Assembly: GCA_016125135.1 (NCBI GenBank)
Contig: WGMJ01000011.1
Span: forward strand, 1 to 64,000
Direction of reading: 5' to 3'
Source of the DNA: Alphaproteobacteria bacterium
GTDB taxonomy: Bacteria; Pseudomonadota; Alphaproteobacteria; Micavibrionales; Micavibrionaceae
DNA length: 64,000 nt
Numbering within the stretch: the stretch's first letter is position 1; each line of letters starts with the position of its first letter. Of the stretch, positions 8,675-17,823 are shown one piece after another. The notes below the pieces were generated by a model. It was not told where the DNA came from. It searched no databases and saw nothing but the letters and a program-made list of their open reading frames with translations. Made by a program: the position numbers and the translations under genes.

Positions 8675-8782
8675 ACTAACCCCGCTAACTTCGGCACGGC
8701 ATACTTATTTGCCTGCAAGACTTAGTGCTTGTCCTTCTGACTAAGCAGGGATAGGAATTTATGCAGATTTTCTAATTTTCAC

Positions 8783-8811
8783 TTGCTTTTCATTAATAGG
8801 CATATTAAGTT
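8783..8811 (+). promoter_or_regulatory. Putative weak promoter upstream of the paralogue pair
   Basis: TTGCTT (8783-8788) is followed after 17 bases by TAAGTT (8806-8811), 21 bases before the ATG at 8832. The boxes match sigma-70 consensus only partly. Confidence 0.3.
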
Positions 8812-8831
8812 ACGTAAAATTAGAGGGTAAA

Positions 8832-9275
8832 ATGCAAACAAATACCTATATTGAAATATTCACAAAAGGCGCCATCGCTGTTGAAAGTGTGCAACTCATT
8901 CAGGTTCCGAGTAGAGATATGGCTGATCTTACAGGTATTATTCCTGTGGGTGCGCATGCTATTCGTTTCCATGACAAGGAGCTGATTGCAGGCATTCCTG
9001 TAGGCAGAGATAATGAATCGCCAAAAATGTACCTAGGCGGTCAAATTCTGGACCGCGGCGCTATGAAAAGCCGCCATGGCAACACAGCCGCCGCCCGTTT
9101 TGCTATTGCTAGCATGACACGCCAAGAGGGCTTTGCCCGTTACCCGGGCGAGGATACAAGCCCGACCCACGCTGTAAAAACACCTGACGGGCAGTTTTAT
9201 GCACTTTCCAGTGACGATGTGGTAGTAGATAAAAAGGGTGGAAAGCAAATATGGCCTGCCCATAAAGCCGCATAG
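8832..9275 (+). CDS. Hypothetical protein, paralogue of the next gene
   Basis: This 147-residue cytoplasmic protein is preceded by a GAGGG ribosome site. It shares an ordered set of motifs with the 136-residue product at 9295: VPSRDM/VPSRDI near the N-terminus, an AIRFHD/SIRFFD strand, a YLGGQILDRGAM/FFGDVLTRDELA segment, THAV/SHAV, and a C-terminal QIWP. This identifies a tandem duplication of a family I do not recognise. It has no signal peptide, no membrane segment and no obvious catalytic triad. The two genes are 19 bases apart and probably co-transcribed, ending before the rpsB leader. Confidence 0.7.
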   Translation: MQTNTYIEIFTKGAIAVESVQLIQVPSRDMADLTGIIPVGAHAIRFHDKELIAGIPVGRDNESPKMYLGGQILDRGAMKSRHGNTAAARFAIASMTRQEGFARYPGEDTSPTHAVKTPDGQFYALSSDDVVVDKKGGKQIWPAHKAA

Positions 9276-9294
9276 ATAAAGGAATACAAAGCAC

Positions 9295-9705
9295 ATGATC
9301 AAAAAAACATTTATGGAAGTAGTTTACCCTGCACTTGGCCACCGCGAGGACGTTTACAGGCTAGAAGTGCCATCACGTGATATCAACGAAGTTAAGATTC
9401 CCCATTTAGATGAGGTCATTTCGATCAGGTTTTTTGATCAGGCGCATTACACCGTGGATGGCAAGCAATTCGCGGAAGATCCTGAAAATATTGGTCCGCG
9501 TATCTTTTTTGGCGATGTGTTGACCCGTGATGAGCTAGCAGCTGATACACAGGGCTTTGAAGCGCAAAGACACCGTACAGTCGAGTTTATGGACAATCAT
9601 AATATTTCCCACGCAGTTCGTAGCCGTAAGGAATACCGCCCTATATTGCACGAGGATCAGGTTTACTCACGCGAAAAACAGCAAATCTGGCCAAAACCGG
9701 CCTGA
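9295..9705 (+). CDS. Hypothetical protein, paralogue of the previous gene
   Basis: This 136-residue product of the tandem duplication shares VPSRD, SIRFFD, the LTRDEL segment, SHAV and the C-terminal QIWPKP with its upstream neighbour. The beginning (MIKKTFMEVVYPALGHREDVYRLEVPSRD) looks like a beta-hairpin start matching IEIFTKGAIAVESVQLIQVPSRD in the partner. Ribosome site AAAGGAAT lies upstream. Function is unknown. The gene ends 160 bases before rpsB, so it may be unrelated to ribosome synthesis. Confidence 0.7.
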   Translation: MIKKTFMEVVYPALGHREDVYRLEVPSRDINEVKIPHLDEVISIRFFDQAHYTVDGKQFAEDPENIGPRIFFGDVLTRDELAADTQGFEAQRHRTVEFMDNHNISHAVRSRKEYRPILHEDQVYSREKQQIWPKPA

Positions 9706-9865
9706 TTTTTCTTGCATTCCGGCCATAAATCTGGCTTTATGCGGCTAATTTCACAGATAGGGAAAGGCAGGCTTTCTTCCAAGTCAGCTCGCTGTTCCGG
9801 TGTTTCGGGAATTGGCCCGTTATACAATCCCTATCGAGGTACAACTGGAAAAAGGAGAAAACCTC

Positions 9866-10669
9866 ATGGCAATGCCTGAAGTATCAATGCGCGCGCTTTT
9901 AGAAGCTGGCGTTCATTTTGGTCACAACACACGTCGCTGGAACCCGAAAATGCGTGACTATATTTTCGGCGTCCGCAACAACATTCACATTCTGGATTTG
10001 CAGCAAACTGTTCCGATGCTGGAGCAGGCTCTGCAGGCCCTACGCGCGATCGCAGCCAAAGGTGGCCGCGTTCTGTTCGTGGGCACGAAAATGCAAGCAC
10101 GCGATATCGTAGCTGAAACTGCAAAACGTTGCGGTCAGTACTACGTGAACTATCGCTGGCTTGGTGGCATGATGACAAACTGGAAAACAGTCAGCCAGAC
10201 AATTGCCCGTCTGAAAGAAATCGAAGGCCTGCTGGCGAACGAAAAATCAGGCTTGAAAAAGAAAGAGCGCCTGATGCTTGCCCGCGAGCGCGACAAGCTG
10301 CAGCTTTCTATTGGTGGTATCCGTGAGATGGGTGGCCAGCCTGATGCGCTGTTCATCATCGACACAAACAAGGAAGACATTGCGGTAAAAGAAGCAAACC
10401 GCCTTGGCATTCCTGTGATCGGTGTGCTTGACAGCAACAGCGACCCTGCTGGTATTACATTCCCGTTCCCGGGCAATGATGATGCGATCCGCGCGATCGA
10501 GACATACTGCAACCTTGCAGCTGCTGCTATTCTTGATGGTATTCAGGAAGATCTAGCGAAGTCTCAGAAAGACATCGGCGAGAACGCAAACGTGAAGGTT
10601 GAGCTGAAATCATCTTCAGCTGCTGCCAACACCGACGCTGAACCTGAAAAACAAGCCGCTAACGCTTAA
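9866..10669 (+). CDS. rpsB: 30S ribosomal protein S2
   Basis: This 267-residue small-subunit protein binds the ribosome at the head-platform junction. The start at 9866 ([20 protein letters not shown]) is chosen because AAAGGAG (9851-9857) lies just upstream and the family begins here. The frame is open upstream but the extra residues match nothing. Conserved blocks include [32 protein letters not shown] and [16 protein letters not shown] variable Ala/Glu/Lys tail ends the protein. The 160-base leader (9706-9865) probably contains the promoter and may be autoregulated. It heads the rpsB-tsf unit. Confidence 0.97.
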   Translation: MAMPEVSMRALLEAGVHFGHNTRRWNPKMRDYIFGVRNNIHILDLQQTVPMLEQALQALRAIAAKGGRVLFVGTKMQARDIVAETAKRCGQYYVNYRWLGGMMTNWKTVSQTIARLKEIEGLLANEKSGLKKKERLMLARERDKLQLSIGGIREMGGQPDALFIIDTNKEDIAVKEANRLGIPVIGVLDSNSDPAGITFPFPGNDDAIRAIETYCNLAAAAILDGIQEDLAKSQKDIGENANVKVELKSSSAAANTDAEPEKQAANA

Positions 10670-10688
10670 TCAATAAGGAGTATCTGAT

Positions 10689-11621
10689 ATGGCTGATATT
10701 ACCGCATCAATGGTAAAAGAGCTGCGCGAAAAAACAGGCGCAGGCATGATGGACGCAAAAAATGCGCTCGTTGAAAACAAAGGCGACATGGAAGCATCTG
10801 TTGACTGGCTTCGTAAAAAGGGTCTGGCGAAAGCTGCCAAGAAATCAGGCCGCACGGCTGCTGAAGGCTTGGTTGGCGTTGCTGTAACAGCTGATGGCAA
10901 AACAGGCGCTTTGCTGGAAGTGAACTCGGAAACGGACTTCGTTGCCCGTAACGAGCAATTCCAGACATTTGCCAAAAATGCCAGCAAGCTTGCGCTTTCA
11001 GGCAATGACGATATTGCAGCTCTGGGCGCTTCTGCCTATGGAAACGGCAAAACAGTGCAGGAAACACTGACCGAACTGATCGCAACGATCGGTGAGAACA
11101 TGAGCCTGCGCCGTGTTTCTAAATTGTCAGTTTCACAAGGTTGCGTATGCACATATGTACACAATGCTGTGTCACCTGACCTTGGTAAAATCGGTGTGCT
11201 TGTTGCGCTTGAATCAGCAGCCTCTGCTGACAAGCTACAAACACTAGGCAAGCAACTGGCAATGCATATTGCTGCTGCAAACCCCGAGTTCCTTGATTCA
11301 TCAAGCGTTGACCCTACAGCTCTTGAACGTGAGAAAAACGTTCTGCGCGAGCAAGCTGCTGCTTCAGGCAAGCCAGCCGAGATCATCGAGAAAATGCTGA
11401 CAGGCCGTGTGCAGAAATTCTACGAAGAAGTCTGCCTCGTCGAGCAAACATTCATTATGGATGGCGAAACACGCATCAAAGACCTGCTTGAGAAATCAGG
11501 CAAGGAGTTTGGTGCGCCTGTGAAACTGGCCAGCTACAAGCGTTTCCAGCTTGGTGAAGGCATCGAGAAGGAAGAAACCGACTTCGCAGCTGAAGTAGCT
11601 GCCGCTGTTGGTGCTGCTTAA
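10689..11621 (+). CDS. tsf: Elongation factor Ts
   Basis: This 310-residue guanine-nucleotide exchange factor recycles EF-Tu. The N-terminal UBA-like region has the EF-Ts signature ([19 protein letters not shown]) and is followed by the core domain with [17 protein letters not shown], then a dimerisation subdomain and C-terminal module ([11 protein letters not shown]). It has an AAGGAG ribosome site 8 bases upstream and lies 19 bases after rpsB. A strong intrinsic terminator follows, closing the unit. Confidence 0.98.
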   Translation: MADITASMVKELREKTGAGMMDAKNALVENKGDMEASVDWLRKKGLAKAAKKSGRTAAEGLVGVAVTADGKTGALLEVNSETDFVARNEQFQTFAKNASKLALSGNDDIAALGASAYGNGKTVQETLTELIATIGENMSLRRVSKLSVSQGCVCTYVHNAVSPDLGKIGVLVALESAASADKLQTLGKQLAMHIAAANPEFLDSSSVDPTALEREKNVLREQAAASGKPAEIIEKMLTGRVQKFYEEVCLVEQTFIMDGETRIKDLLEKSGKEFGAPVKLASYKRFQLGEGIEKEETDFAAEVAAAVGAA

Positions 11622-11655
11622 AAGCTTAGAAAACCACAGAAAATTGTAAAAAATC

Positions 11656-11686
11656 GATATTCCCGCCTTCGCGGGAATATCTTTTT
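11656..11686 (+). terminator. Intrinsic terminator after tsf
   Basis: An 11-base-pair stem GATATTCCCGC (11656-11666) with loop CTTC pairs with GCGGGAATATC (11671-11681), followed by TTTTT (11682-11686). Its central 20 bases are identical to the palindrome at 8633-8652, so a dispersed repeat seems to serve as terminator here. Confidence 0.85.
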
Positions 11687-11720
11687 GTGGTTATATATTC
11701 CACGAATTGGAGCTTACCTT

Positions 11721-12452
11721 ATGGCAACAGCGAATATCCCCTATAAGCGCATCCTTCTGAAAATGTCGGGCGAAGCCCTGATGGGCCAGAAGGAATTTGG
11801 CCTTGATCCCGAAACAGTTGAGCGTTATGCGCAGGATGTGAAGGAACTTATAGGCCTAGGTGTTGAAGTTTGTGTTGTTGTGGGTGCCGGTAATATCTTT
11901 CGTGGTGTTTCGGGTGCCTCTCAAGGGATGGACCGCACGACCGCCGACCAGATGGGTATGCTCGGTATTGTTATCAATGCGCTTTGCTTACAAAACGTGC
12001 TTGAAAATATTGGCGTTCCAACACGCGTGCTATCAGCTATCCAGATGGACCAAGTTGCCGAGCCATATATCCGCCGCCGTGCAATGCGCCATATGGAGAA
12101 GGGCCGTGTTGTTATTTTCGCAGCCGGTACAGGTAACCCTTATTTTACATCCGATACAGCGGCGACGCTCCGTGCATCTGAAATGAACTGCGACCTGATC
12201 GCCAAGGGTACAAAAGTGAACGGTGTTTATACAGCTGACCCACAAAAAGACCCGTCTGCAACAAGATTTGATAAAATTGATTATATGGATGTTCTGACCA
12301 AAGAATTAAAAGTTATGGACGCAACAGCTATTTCACTCGCGAAAGACAATAATATTCCTATCATGGTGTTTAACATTCGTGAGAAGGGTAATCTTGTGAA
12401 GGTTCTGCAAGGGCAGGGCGAATTCACAATCGTTGGCAATATCAAAAAATAG
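11721..12452 (+). CDS. pyrH: UMP kinase
   Basis: This 243-residue amino-acid-kinase-fold enzyme phosphorylates UMP to UDP for pyrimidine nucleotide supply. Conserved blocks are [45 protein letters not shown] and [20 protein letters not shown]. The ATG at 11721 is preferred. An in-frame TTG at 11685 lies inside the terminator T-run, while the family start and a TTGGAG ribosome site sit at 11721. It begins the pyrH-frr-uppS-cdsA-dxr-rseP series. Confidence 0.97.
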   Translation: MATANIPYKRILLKMSGEALMGQKEFGLDPETVERYAQDVKELIGLGVEVCVVVGAGNIFRGVSGASQGMDRTTADQMGMLGIVINALCLQNVLENIGVPTRVLSAIQMDQVAEPYIRRRAMRHMEKGRVVIFAAGTGNPYFTSDTAATLRASEMNCDLIAKGTKVNGVYTADPQKDPSATRFDKIDYMDVLTKELKVMDATAISLAKDNNIPIMVFNIREKGNLVKVLQGQGEFTIVGNIKK

Positions 12453-12470
12453 AATAAAGAGGAGAAAACA

Positions 12471-13025
12471 ATGTCATTCAATATCAACGAAACCAAACAG
12501 CGTATGCAAAGTAGCTTTGAGTCACTCGAGAAAGATTTCACGGGTCTGCGTACAGGCCGCGCATCGGTGAACATGCTCGAGCCTGTTGTGGTTGAGGTGT
12601 ACGGCTCCAAAATGCCGCTGAACCAGGTGGGCACTGTTTCAACACCTGAAGCGCGTTTGCTGACTGTTCAGGTGTGGGACGCAAGCCAAACGAAAGCTGT
12701 AGAAAAAGCAATCCGTGAAGCAGGTTTAGGCTTGAACCCGCAAGCAGAGGGGACGCTCATACGCGTGCCTGTGCCCGAGCTTTCAACAGAGCGCCGTGCC
12801 GAGCTTGTAAAAGTTGCTGGCAAATATGCAGAAGCGTCACGCGTTGCTATTCGTAACATTCGCCGTGACGGTATGGATAATGTAAAGAAGCTCGAGAAAG
12901 ACAAGCAGATCACAGAAGATGATGCCAAGCGCCACTCGGACGAAGTACAAAAAGCAACAGATGAATTCATTAAAAAGATCGACGATCTGCTTTCGAAAAA
13001 AGAAGCCGACGTTATGAAGGTTTAA
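12471..13025 (+). CDS. frr: Ribosome recycling factor
   Basis: This 184-residue protein splits post-termination ribosomes together with EF-G. It shows the family's long three-helix bundle and conserved blocks ([54 protein letters not shown]). GAGGAG precedes the ATG. The stop overlaps the uppS start by one base (TAATG), indicating coupled translation. Confidence 0.98.
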   Translation: MSFNINETKQRMQSSFESLEKDFTGLRTGRASVNMLEPVVVEVYGSKMPLNQVGTVSTPEARLLTVQVWDASQTKAVEKAIREAGLGLNPQAEGTLIRVPVPELSTERRAELVKVAGKYAEASRVAIRNIRRDGMDNVKKLEKDKQITEDDAKRHSDEVQKATDEFIKKIDDLLSKKEADVMKV

Positions 13026-13771
13026 TGAAGCAGCAACAAACCATTCAAAAGCCGAAACATATCGCCATCATTATGGATGGTAATGGCCGCTGGGCGAAAC
13101 AGCGCGGCTTGCCGCGTACTGCAGGCCACCATCAGGGGATTGAAGCCACCAAGCGTGCTGTAAAATCGGCCTTAGAACTTGGCGTTGAATATCTCACGCT
13201 TTTTGGATTTTCTTCGGAAAACTGGAGCCGCCCTGCAGAAGAAATAAACGAACTGATGCGCTTACTGCGCACCTATTTAAAGGCCGAGACTTCAGAGCTT
13301 CATAAAAGCGGCACAAGGTTGCGTGTCATAGGGAATATTTCCGAATTCGATGAAGATATTGTAACGCTTATCCGGCAGGCGGAAGCACTAACAGCAAATA
13401 ACAAGAAGCTGAACCTGACGATTGCGCTGAATTATGGCGGACGGCAGGAAATTGTGCATGCTGCAACAAAATTTGCACTTCATTGCCAGAAAGAAGGTAT
13501 TACACCGAGCGAAGAAATCACGAAAGCTGTATTCCCGCTGTTCCTTTATACGGCTGAAATTCCTGATCCGGATATTATGATCAGAACAAGCGCTGAAATG
13601 CGGATTAGTAATTTCCTGCTTTGGCAGATGGCATATACCGAATTTATCTTTACTGAAAAACTATGGCCTGACTTTAACAAGGCCGATATGGAACAAGCGA
13701 TAAGCGAGTTTGCCTCGCGTGACCGTCGGTTCGGAAATGTTAGCAGTAATAAGGATGCTAAAAAACAATGA
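13025..13771 (+). CDS. uppS: Isoprenyl (undecaprenyl) diphosphate synthase
   Basis: This 248-residue cis-prenyltransferase makes C55-PP, the lipid carrier for peptidoglycan and O-antigen, from FPP and IPP. The catalytic block is IAIIMDGNGRWAKQRG with Asp near residue 18. Further family blocks are LTLFGFSSENWSRPAEE, IALNYGGRQEI and RISNFLLWQMAYTEF. The usual RTGGE/RTSGE reads RTSAE here, a small deviation. It overlaps frr by 1 base and cdsA by 4. Confidence 0.96.
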   Translation: MKQQQTIQKPKHIAIIMDGNGRWAKQRGLPRTAGHHQGIEATKRAVKSALELGVEYLTLFGFSSENWSRPAEEINELMRLLRTYLKAETSELHKSGTRLRVIGNISEFDEDIVTLIRQAEALTANNKKLNLTIALNYGGRQEIVHAATKFALHCQKEGITPSEEITKAVFPLFLYTAEIPDPDIMIRTSAEMRISNFLLWQMAYTEFIFTEKLWPDFNKADMEQAISEFASRDRRFGNVSSNKDAKKQ

Positions 13772-14466
13772 GCGAAGGGATGTCAAAAACCCTTATGCTG
13801 CGCTGGCTTTCGGCGGCAATTCTTATTCCGTTTGTTATTTATGCACTCTCGGCAGGTGGGCTGAAGTTCTATTTTTTTATCGGGGCAGCACTGATTGTTA
13901 CTTTGCTTGAATGGCAAAAAATTGCAGCCAGTTTACCACGTTTCCGCATATCGCTTGGCCTGCTTATGGCGGTTTATTTTATTTGCGGGTTTCTAACCTT
14001 TGGTAAAATCTATCACCGTGAGCCGAACGGTGAATTCTGGGCGCTAACCCTTATGCTCGTCGTCTGGGCCAGTGATACTGGCGCTTACTTTGTTGGCAAA
14101 TGGTTGAAAGGGCCTTTATTGGCACCAACAATTAGCCCGCGTAAAACATGGGCTGGTTTTCTGGGGGCCATGGTCGCTGGCGGCGCATCTCTTAAACTGA
14201 TTATCATTCTTGCGCCTGTCTTCAATATTCTTTTTCCGAATAATCTAGCGCCAAGCCTTGATAAACTTCTTATTGCGTTCGGTGTGGGTATGCTACTTGG
14301 CGCAATTGGCCAGTGGGGCGACCTGATGATTTCGATTTTCAAACGCAAAGCAAACGTAAAAGACTCTGGCGGGCTTATCCCCGGCCATGGCGGCTTGCTT
14401 GACCGTATTGACGGATTGTTATTGGTAGCGCCGTGCTTTTACTTGTGGATACGGGTTCTCACGTGA
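13768..14466 (+). CDS. cdsA: Phosphatidate cytidylyltransferase
   Basis: This 232-residue integral membrane enzyme makes CDP-diacylglycerol from CTP and phosphatidate for all phospholipids. Several hydrophobic helices are present, with conserved blocks WASDTGAYFVGKWLKG, ISPRKTWAGFLGA and GDLMISIFKRKANVKDSGGL plus PGHGGLLDRIDGLL near the C-terminus. It is slightly shorter than the E. coli enzyme (285), as is common in this class. It overlaps uppS by 4 bases (ATGA) and dxr by 4 bases. Confidence 0.95.
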   Translation: MSEGMSKTLMLRWLSAAILIPFVIYALSAGGLKFYFFIGAALIVTLLEWQKIAASLPRFRISLGLLMAVYFICGFLTFGKIYHREPNGEFWALTLMLVVWASDTGAYFVGKWLKGPLLAPTISPRKTWAGFLGAMVAGGASLKLIIILAPVFNILFPNNLAPSLDKLLIAFGVGMLLGAIGQWGDLMISIFKRKANVKDSGGLIPGHGGLLDRIDGLLLVAPCFYLWIRVLT

Positions 14467-15614
14467 AGACGCTTCATATTTTTGGCGCGACAGGGTCAAT
14501 CGGCTCATCTACGCTCGCCGTTGTTACAAAAAATAAAAATCTATTCTCACTTGAAACAGTAACGGCCAACAGCAACGCAGAAAAGCTGGCTCAAATTGCA
14601 ATCGAATATAAGGCAAAGCACGCAGTCATTGCCGATGAAAAACAATTCGATGTTTTAAAGAAGGCTTTGAGCGGTACAAATATAACTTATGCTGCCGGTC
14701 GCGCTGCAATTAAAGAGGCGGCAAGCCGCCCTGCCGATATGATGATGGCTGCCATTACAGGCATTGCGGGTCTGCCATCGGTTTATGAGTATTTAAAGCA
14801 AGGCAAACGCCTGCTGCTTGCTAATAAAGAATCCATGGTCACAGCTGGTGATTTAATGAAGCGCCGCGCACGTGAGAGTGGCGCAGAAATTATCCCTGTC
14901 GATAGCGAGCATAACGGTGTCTTTCAATGTTTCGAAGAACAGAACCGCGATAAAGTTTCCCGTATTATTCTGACCGCATCGGGTGGCCCGTTTTATGAAA
15001 CGCCAGCAAACGAACTTCAAAATGTAACAGTCGAGCAAGCTCTTAAGCACCCGAACTGGTCAATGGGTGCAAAAATTTCAGTTGATAGCGCAACAATGAT
15101 GAACAAAGCGCTGGAAGTGATTGAGGCAGCTTATTTGTTTGACTTGCCCCCTGCGCAAGTTGATGTACTGGTTCACAGGCAATCAATTATTCATGCGCTT
15201 GTAGAATATAATGATGGTTCACTACTGGCCCATATGGGCATGCCCGACATGCAAACAGCAATCGCACATGCTATGGCTTACCCCGCACGTTTAAATGAGG
15301 GCGGGAAACGGATAGATATCACAGCGCTTGCAAAACTGACGCTTGTGCCACCAGATACGCTGCGCTTTCCTTCTGTTAAACTCGCTTACCATGCTTTAGG
15401 GCAGGGGAGTGAAGCCTGCATAGCTTTGAACGCAGCAAATGAAGCAGCTGTGGGCGCCTTTTTACAGAAAACACTCTCGTTTCAGGCGATTACACGAACA
15501 GTTGAAAAAACACTCGAAAAGGCCGACAATCACGCAATCTGCAGTCCTGACGAAGTTCTCGACTATCACCATCACTACGAAAAGAAAGCACAAGAAATAT
15601 GGAAGAGTTTTTAG
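14463..15614 (+). CDS. dxr: 1-deoxy-D-xylulose 5-phosphate reductoisomerase
   Basis: This 383-residue NADPH-dependent enzyme converts DXP to MEP in isoprenoid synthesis. I start it at GTG 14463, which overlaps the cdsA stop (GTGA) and places the Rossmann motif IFGATGSIGSSTL at residues 6-18 as in the family. Upstream in-frame GTG codons would add residues with no counterpart. Metal-site blocks are IIPVDSEHNGVFQC and TASGGPF, and the substrate loop contains HPNWSMGAKISVDSATMMNK. It overlaps rseP by 16 bases. Confidence 0.95.
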   Translation: MKTLHIFGATGSIGSSTLAVVTKNKNLFSLETVTANSNAEKLAQIAIEYKAKHAVIADEKQFDVLKKALSGTNITYAAGRAAIKEAASRPADMMMAAITGIAGLPSVYEYLKQGKRLLLANKESMVTAGDLMKRRARESGAEIIPVDSEHNGVFQCFEEQNRDKVSRIILTASGGPFYETPANELQNVTVEQALKHPNWSMGAKISVDSATMMNKALEVIEAAYLFDLPPAQVDVLVHRQSIIHALVEYNDGSLLAHMGMPDMQTAIAHAMAYPARLNEGGKRIDITALAKLTLVPPDTLRFPSVKLAYHALGQGSEACIALNAANEAAVGAFLQKTLSFQAITRTVEKTLEKADNHAICSPDEVLDYHHHYEKKAQEIWKSF

Positions 15615-16984
15615 GGTTCCTTGTAACAGCCGCCAATAACATCTGGACATACGGCGTTACTTTTATTGTTGTCCTTTCAATACTCGTCTTCATTCATGAA
15701 TTTGGACATTACTTTATTGCGCGCCTTTGCGGTGTGCGCGTTGAAACATTCTCGATTGGTTTCGGGCCCGAGCTTTGGGGTCGCACAGACAAACATGGCA
15801 CGCATTGGAAAGTGTGTCTTGTACCGCTTGGCGGCTACGTAAAAATGTTCGGCGATACTGATGCTGCCAGCGGCGGCCACGCTGAAGGTGTTGAAATAGG
15901 CGACCATGTGCGGCCATTCACAGATGAAGAAAAGAAAGTGACGTTTTTCAATAAAAGTGTCGCGCAGCGCTCGGCCATTGTTTTTGCTGGCCCTGGTATC
16001 AACTTCCTGTTCGCCATTGTTATTCTTGCATGTTTGTATGCTTCTTTCGGCAAGCCAGTAACGCCACCAGTTATTGCCGCTGTCGAAGTTGAAAGCGCGG
16101 CCGATAATGCTGGCCTGAAGCCGAATGACAAAGTGCTCAGTATTAACAGCAAACATATAGAAAGTTTCGATGACATACGCCGCACAGTTATGCTGGCGCT
16201 TGATGCGCCGCTTAAAATAGAAGTCGAGCGTGATGGCAAAGTGCAGGTTATTACTGCACGCCCAGCACGCAAAGAGTCAGAAGACCGTTTTGGCTTCAAG
16301 CATGAGCGCGGTCATTTGGGGGTGCTTGGCCCTACTAATGGTTTTGATGTCACTTCGATTGAAGCCATTAATGAAAAGCCCTATGAAACATTATCCGAGA
16401 AGCAAGATGCTTTGGCGAATATGATGGGCCGTGTTGGTACTATTACGTTGAAAAAAGAAAACGATACACTGACACATGTACGCATTATGCCTGCTGCCGA
16501 CCTGAACAAGGAGTTGCTGGCAAAGCAGGGGGAAGCGGCGAACGTACTGGCTTTGTCACCCGTCTCATTAATGACAGTGATTGAGCTCAGCCCGATCCAT
16601 GCCACAACTGAAGCTGTGAAAAAAACATGGCAAATTATGGTCGATACACTCGGCGCCATCTGGCAGATCATCACTGGTGAACGCAGCACAAATGAACTGG
16701 GTGGTTTAATTCGTATCGGCGCCTTTGCAGGTGATATGGCGCAACAGGGTTTGATTGCTCTTATCAGCTTTACGGCTTTGCTTTCGATCAATCTCGGGCT
16801 TATCAACCTGTTCCCAATCCCGATGCTGGATGGTGGGCACCTGGTTTTTTACGCCGCTGAGCTGGTCCGCGGCAAACCAATCCCCGAACGCGTGCAGGAA
16901 TATGCCTTCCGCGTTGGCTTCGTGATGCTGATTACGCTGATTGTGTTTTCAAATCTGAATGATGTTTTACAGCTGATTTTTTAA
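15599..16984 (+). CDS. rseP: Site-2 intramembrane zinc metalloprotease RseP
   Basis: This 461-residue membrane protease cleaves transmembrane anti-sigma factors and signal-peptide remnants. The active-site HEFGH is at residues 33-37 in the first helix. The third ligand lies in NLFPIPMLDGG (403-413). A PDZ domain covers about 157-215 (VESAADNAGLKPNDKVLSIN), and a second, degenerate PDZ-like region lies near 245-300. It is longer than many alphaproteobacterial RseP proteins (about 370-390), which suits two PDZ-like modules. It sits in the usual place before bamA, but two minus-strand genes intervene. Its stop overlaps the converging gene by 4 bases. Confidence 0.95.
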   Translation: MEEFLGFLVTAANNIWTYGVTFIVVLSILVFIHEFGHYFIARLCGVRVETFSIGFGPELWGRTDKHGTHWKVCLVPLGGYVKMFGDTDAASGGHAEGVEIGDHVRPFTDEEKKVTFFNKSVAQRSAIVFAGPGINFLFAIVILACLYASFGKPVTPPVIAAVEVESAADNAGLKPNDKVLSINSKHIESFDDIRRTVMLALDAPLKIEVERDGKVQVITARPARKESEDRFGFKHERGHLGVLGPTNGFDVTSIEAINEKPYETLSEKQDALANMMGRVGTITLKKENDTLTHVRIMPAADLNKELLAKQGEAANVLALSPVSLMTVIELSPIHATTEAVKKTWQIMVDTLGAIWQIITGERSTNELGGLIRIGAFAGDMAQQGLIALISFTALLSINLGLINLFPIPMLDGGHLVFYAAELVRGKPIPERVQEYAFRVGFVMLITLIVFSNLNDVLQLIF

Positions 16985-17823
16985 GCGATAAGCGGCCCCA
17001 GCGCAGTTTGCGGGCGTCTGAAATGCGCTTTGCTTTCCATGTAGGCTCGGTTGCCTAAAATCAGTTGCATGTTTTTGGGGCCTTGCTCAAGCGGGATGAT
17101 TTCCATTTTAAAATCTTTTATTTGCAAACCAGCAAATTTTCCTGAGTTGGCAATATGCGCAGTACGCTCAGAGGCTGGTACCTGCGCGCTATGATATGTC
17201 GCAAGCGCACCTTGCATAAAGATACAGGGCAGCTTGTTGGGCGCACGGAAATATAACAAATTTTGATATATGTCACTTGTGATGGAATCCCAAATATTTC
17301 CACCTGCAGGCCCCATGAACAGTACAGTTGCGCATTCATCGTCCGGGGCCTCCGTATGCGTAATTGTATGCCTTAAAGTAAATGCCATGGAATCCGCATG
17401 GATGTCAGTATTGTTTTCCTCATGGGCTAATGTCTTCGCATGAAAGCCTACATGCTTATTCCCTATAATTGTTTCTTGAAACGCTATATAGGTGCTGGGA
17501 ATATTTCTGGCGCCCATTTCTTCTTTCAAAATAATTGCGCCGCGCATGTGAAACATAATCAGATCTTGTAGAGAATAGGCGCTTGAATCCTCATTTTTTT
17601 TCATGGCTTCGTATTGAAAAATATGCGCAGCCGCAAGTAGCTCGGCAACTTGAGGCTCATCAGAGAAGGCCATGCCGTTTGAGAAAATAACTGAGAAACT
17701 TCGTTCAACCCATTCATCACGGGGGCCTAGTCTGGTTTTAAATGACAGGTGCAAGGGCAAGTAGTTTACGGCCGCCCATAGTGCGGCCTGCTGGAATTCT
17801 TGAAGAGGATTAGGATCTGTCAT
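16981..17823 (-). CDS. Unknown protein with HxD...H...R pattern, paralogue A
   Basis: This 280-residue protein is cytoplasmic by appearance, with no signal peptide or membrane helix. It has IHADS (His142, Asp144) and, 69 residues later, YHSAQVPASERTAH (His211, Arg220, His223). That is the spacing of the facial triad plus 2-oxoglutarate-binding Arg of Fe(II)/2OG oxygenases. The upstream paralogue shares HxDS, [YF]HS...P...RT.H, an FSNGMAFSDE/IKDGIAFTDD segment and a CATVLFMG/CGTVIYVG strand. The oxygenase reading is inference; I do not recognise the exact family. It overlaps its partner by 4 bases (ATGA) and converges with rseP. Confidence 0.75.
   Translation of the reverse strand: MTDPNPLQEFQQAALWAAVNYLPLHLSFKTRLGPRDEWVERSFSVIFSNGMAFSDEPQVAELLAAAHIFQYEAMKKNEDSSAYSLQDLIMFHMRGAIILKEEMGARNIPSTYIAFQETIIGNKHVGFHAKTLAHEENNTDIHADSMAFTLRHTITHTEAPDDECATVLFMGPAGGNIWDSITSDIYQNLLYFRAPNKLPCIFMQGALATYHSAQVPASERTAHIANSGKFAGLQIKDFKMEIIPLEQGPKNMQLILGNRAYMESKAHFRRPQTALGPLIA

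Larger units (their letters stand above)
8539..8831. other. Non-coding gap rich in inverted repeats
   Basis: No credible reading frame is visible. The gap contains a small hairpin AGTGCT-GTA-AGCACT (8572-8586), the nested inverted repeat described at 8594-8674, and a block around GCCTGCAAG (8711-8719). That 9-mer also occurs at 8040-8048 after dnaE, with looser similarity on both sides. Upstream of the next gene there is a possible weak promoter. Confidence 0.6.

Noticed and set aside
9800-9865. Upstream extension of rpsB
   Set aside because: AAAGGAG at 9851-9857 and the family start place the initiation codon at 9866.
11685-11720. TTG start for pyrH
   Set aside because: The codon lies in the T-run of the tsf terminator. 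ATG 11721 has a ribosome site and the family start.
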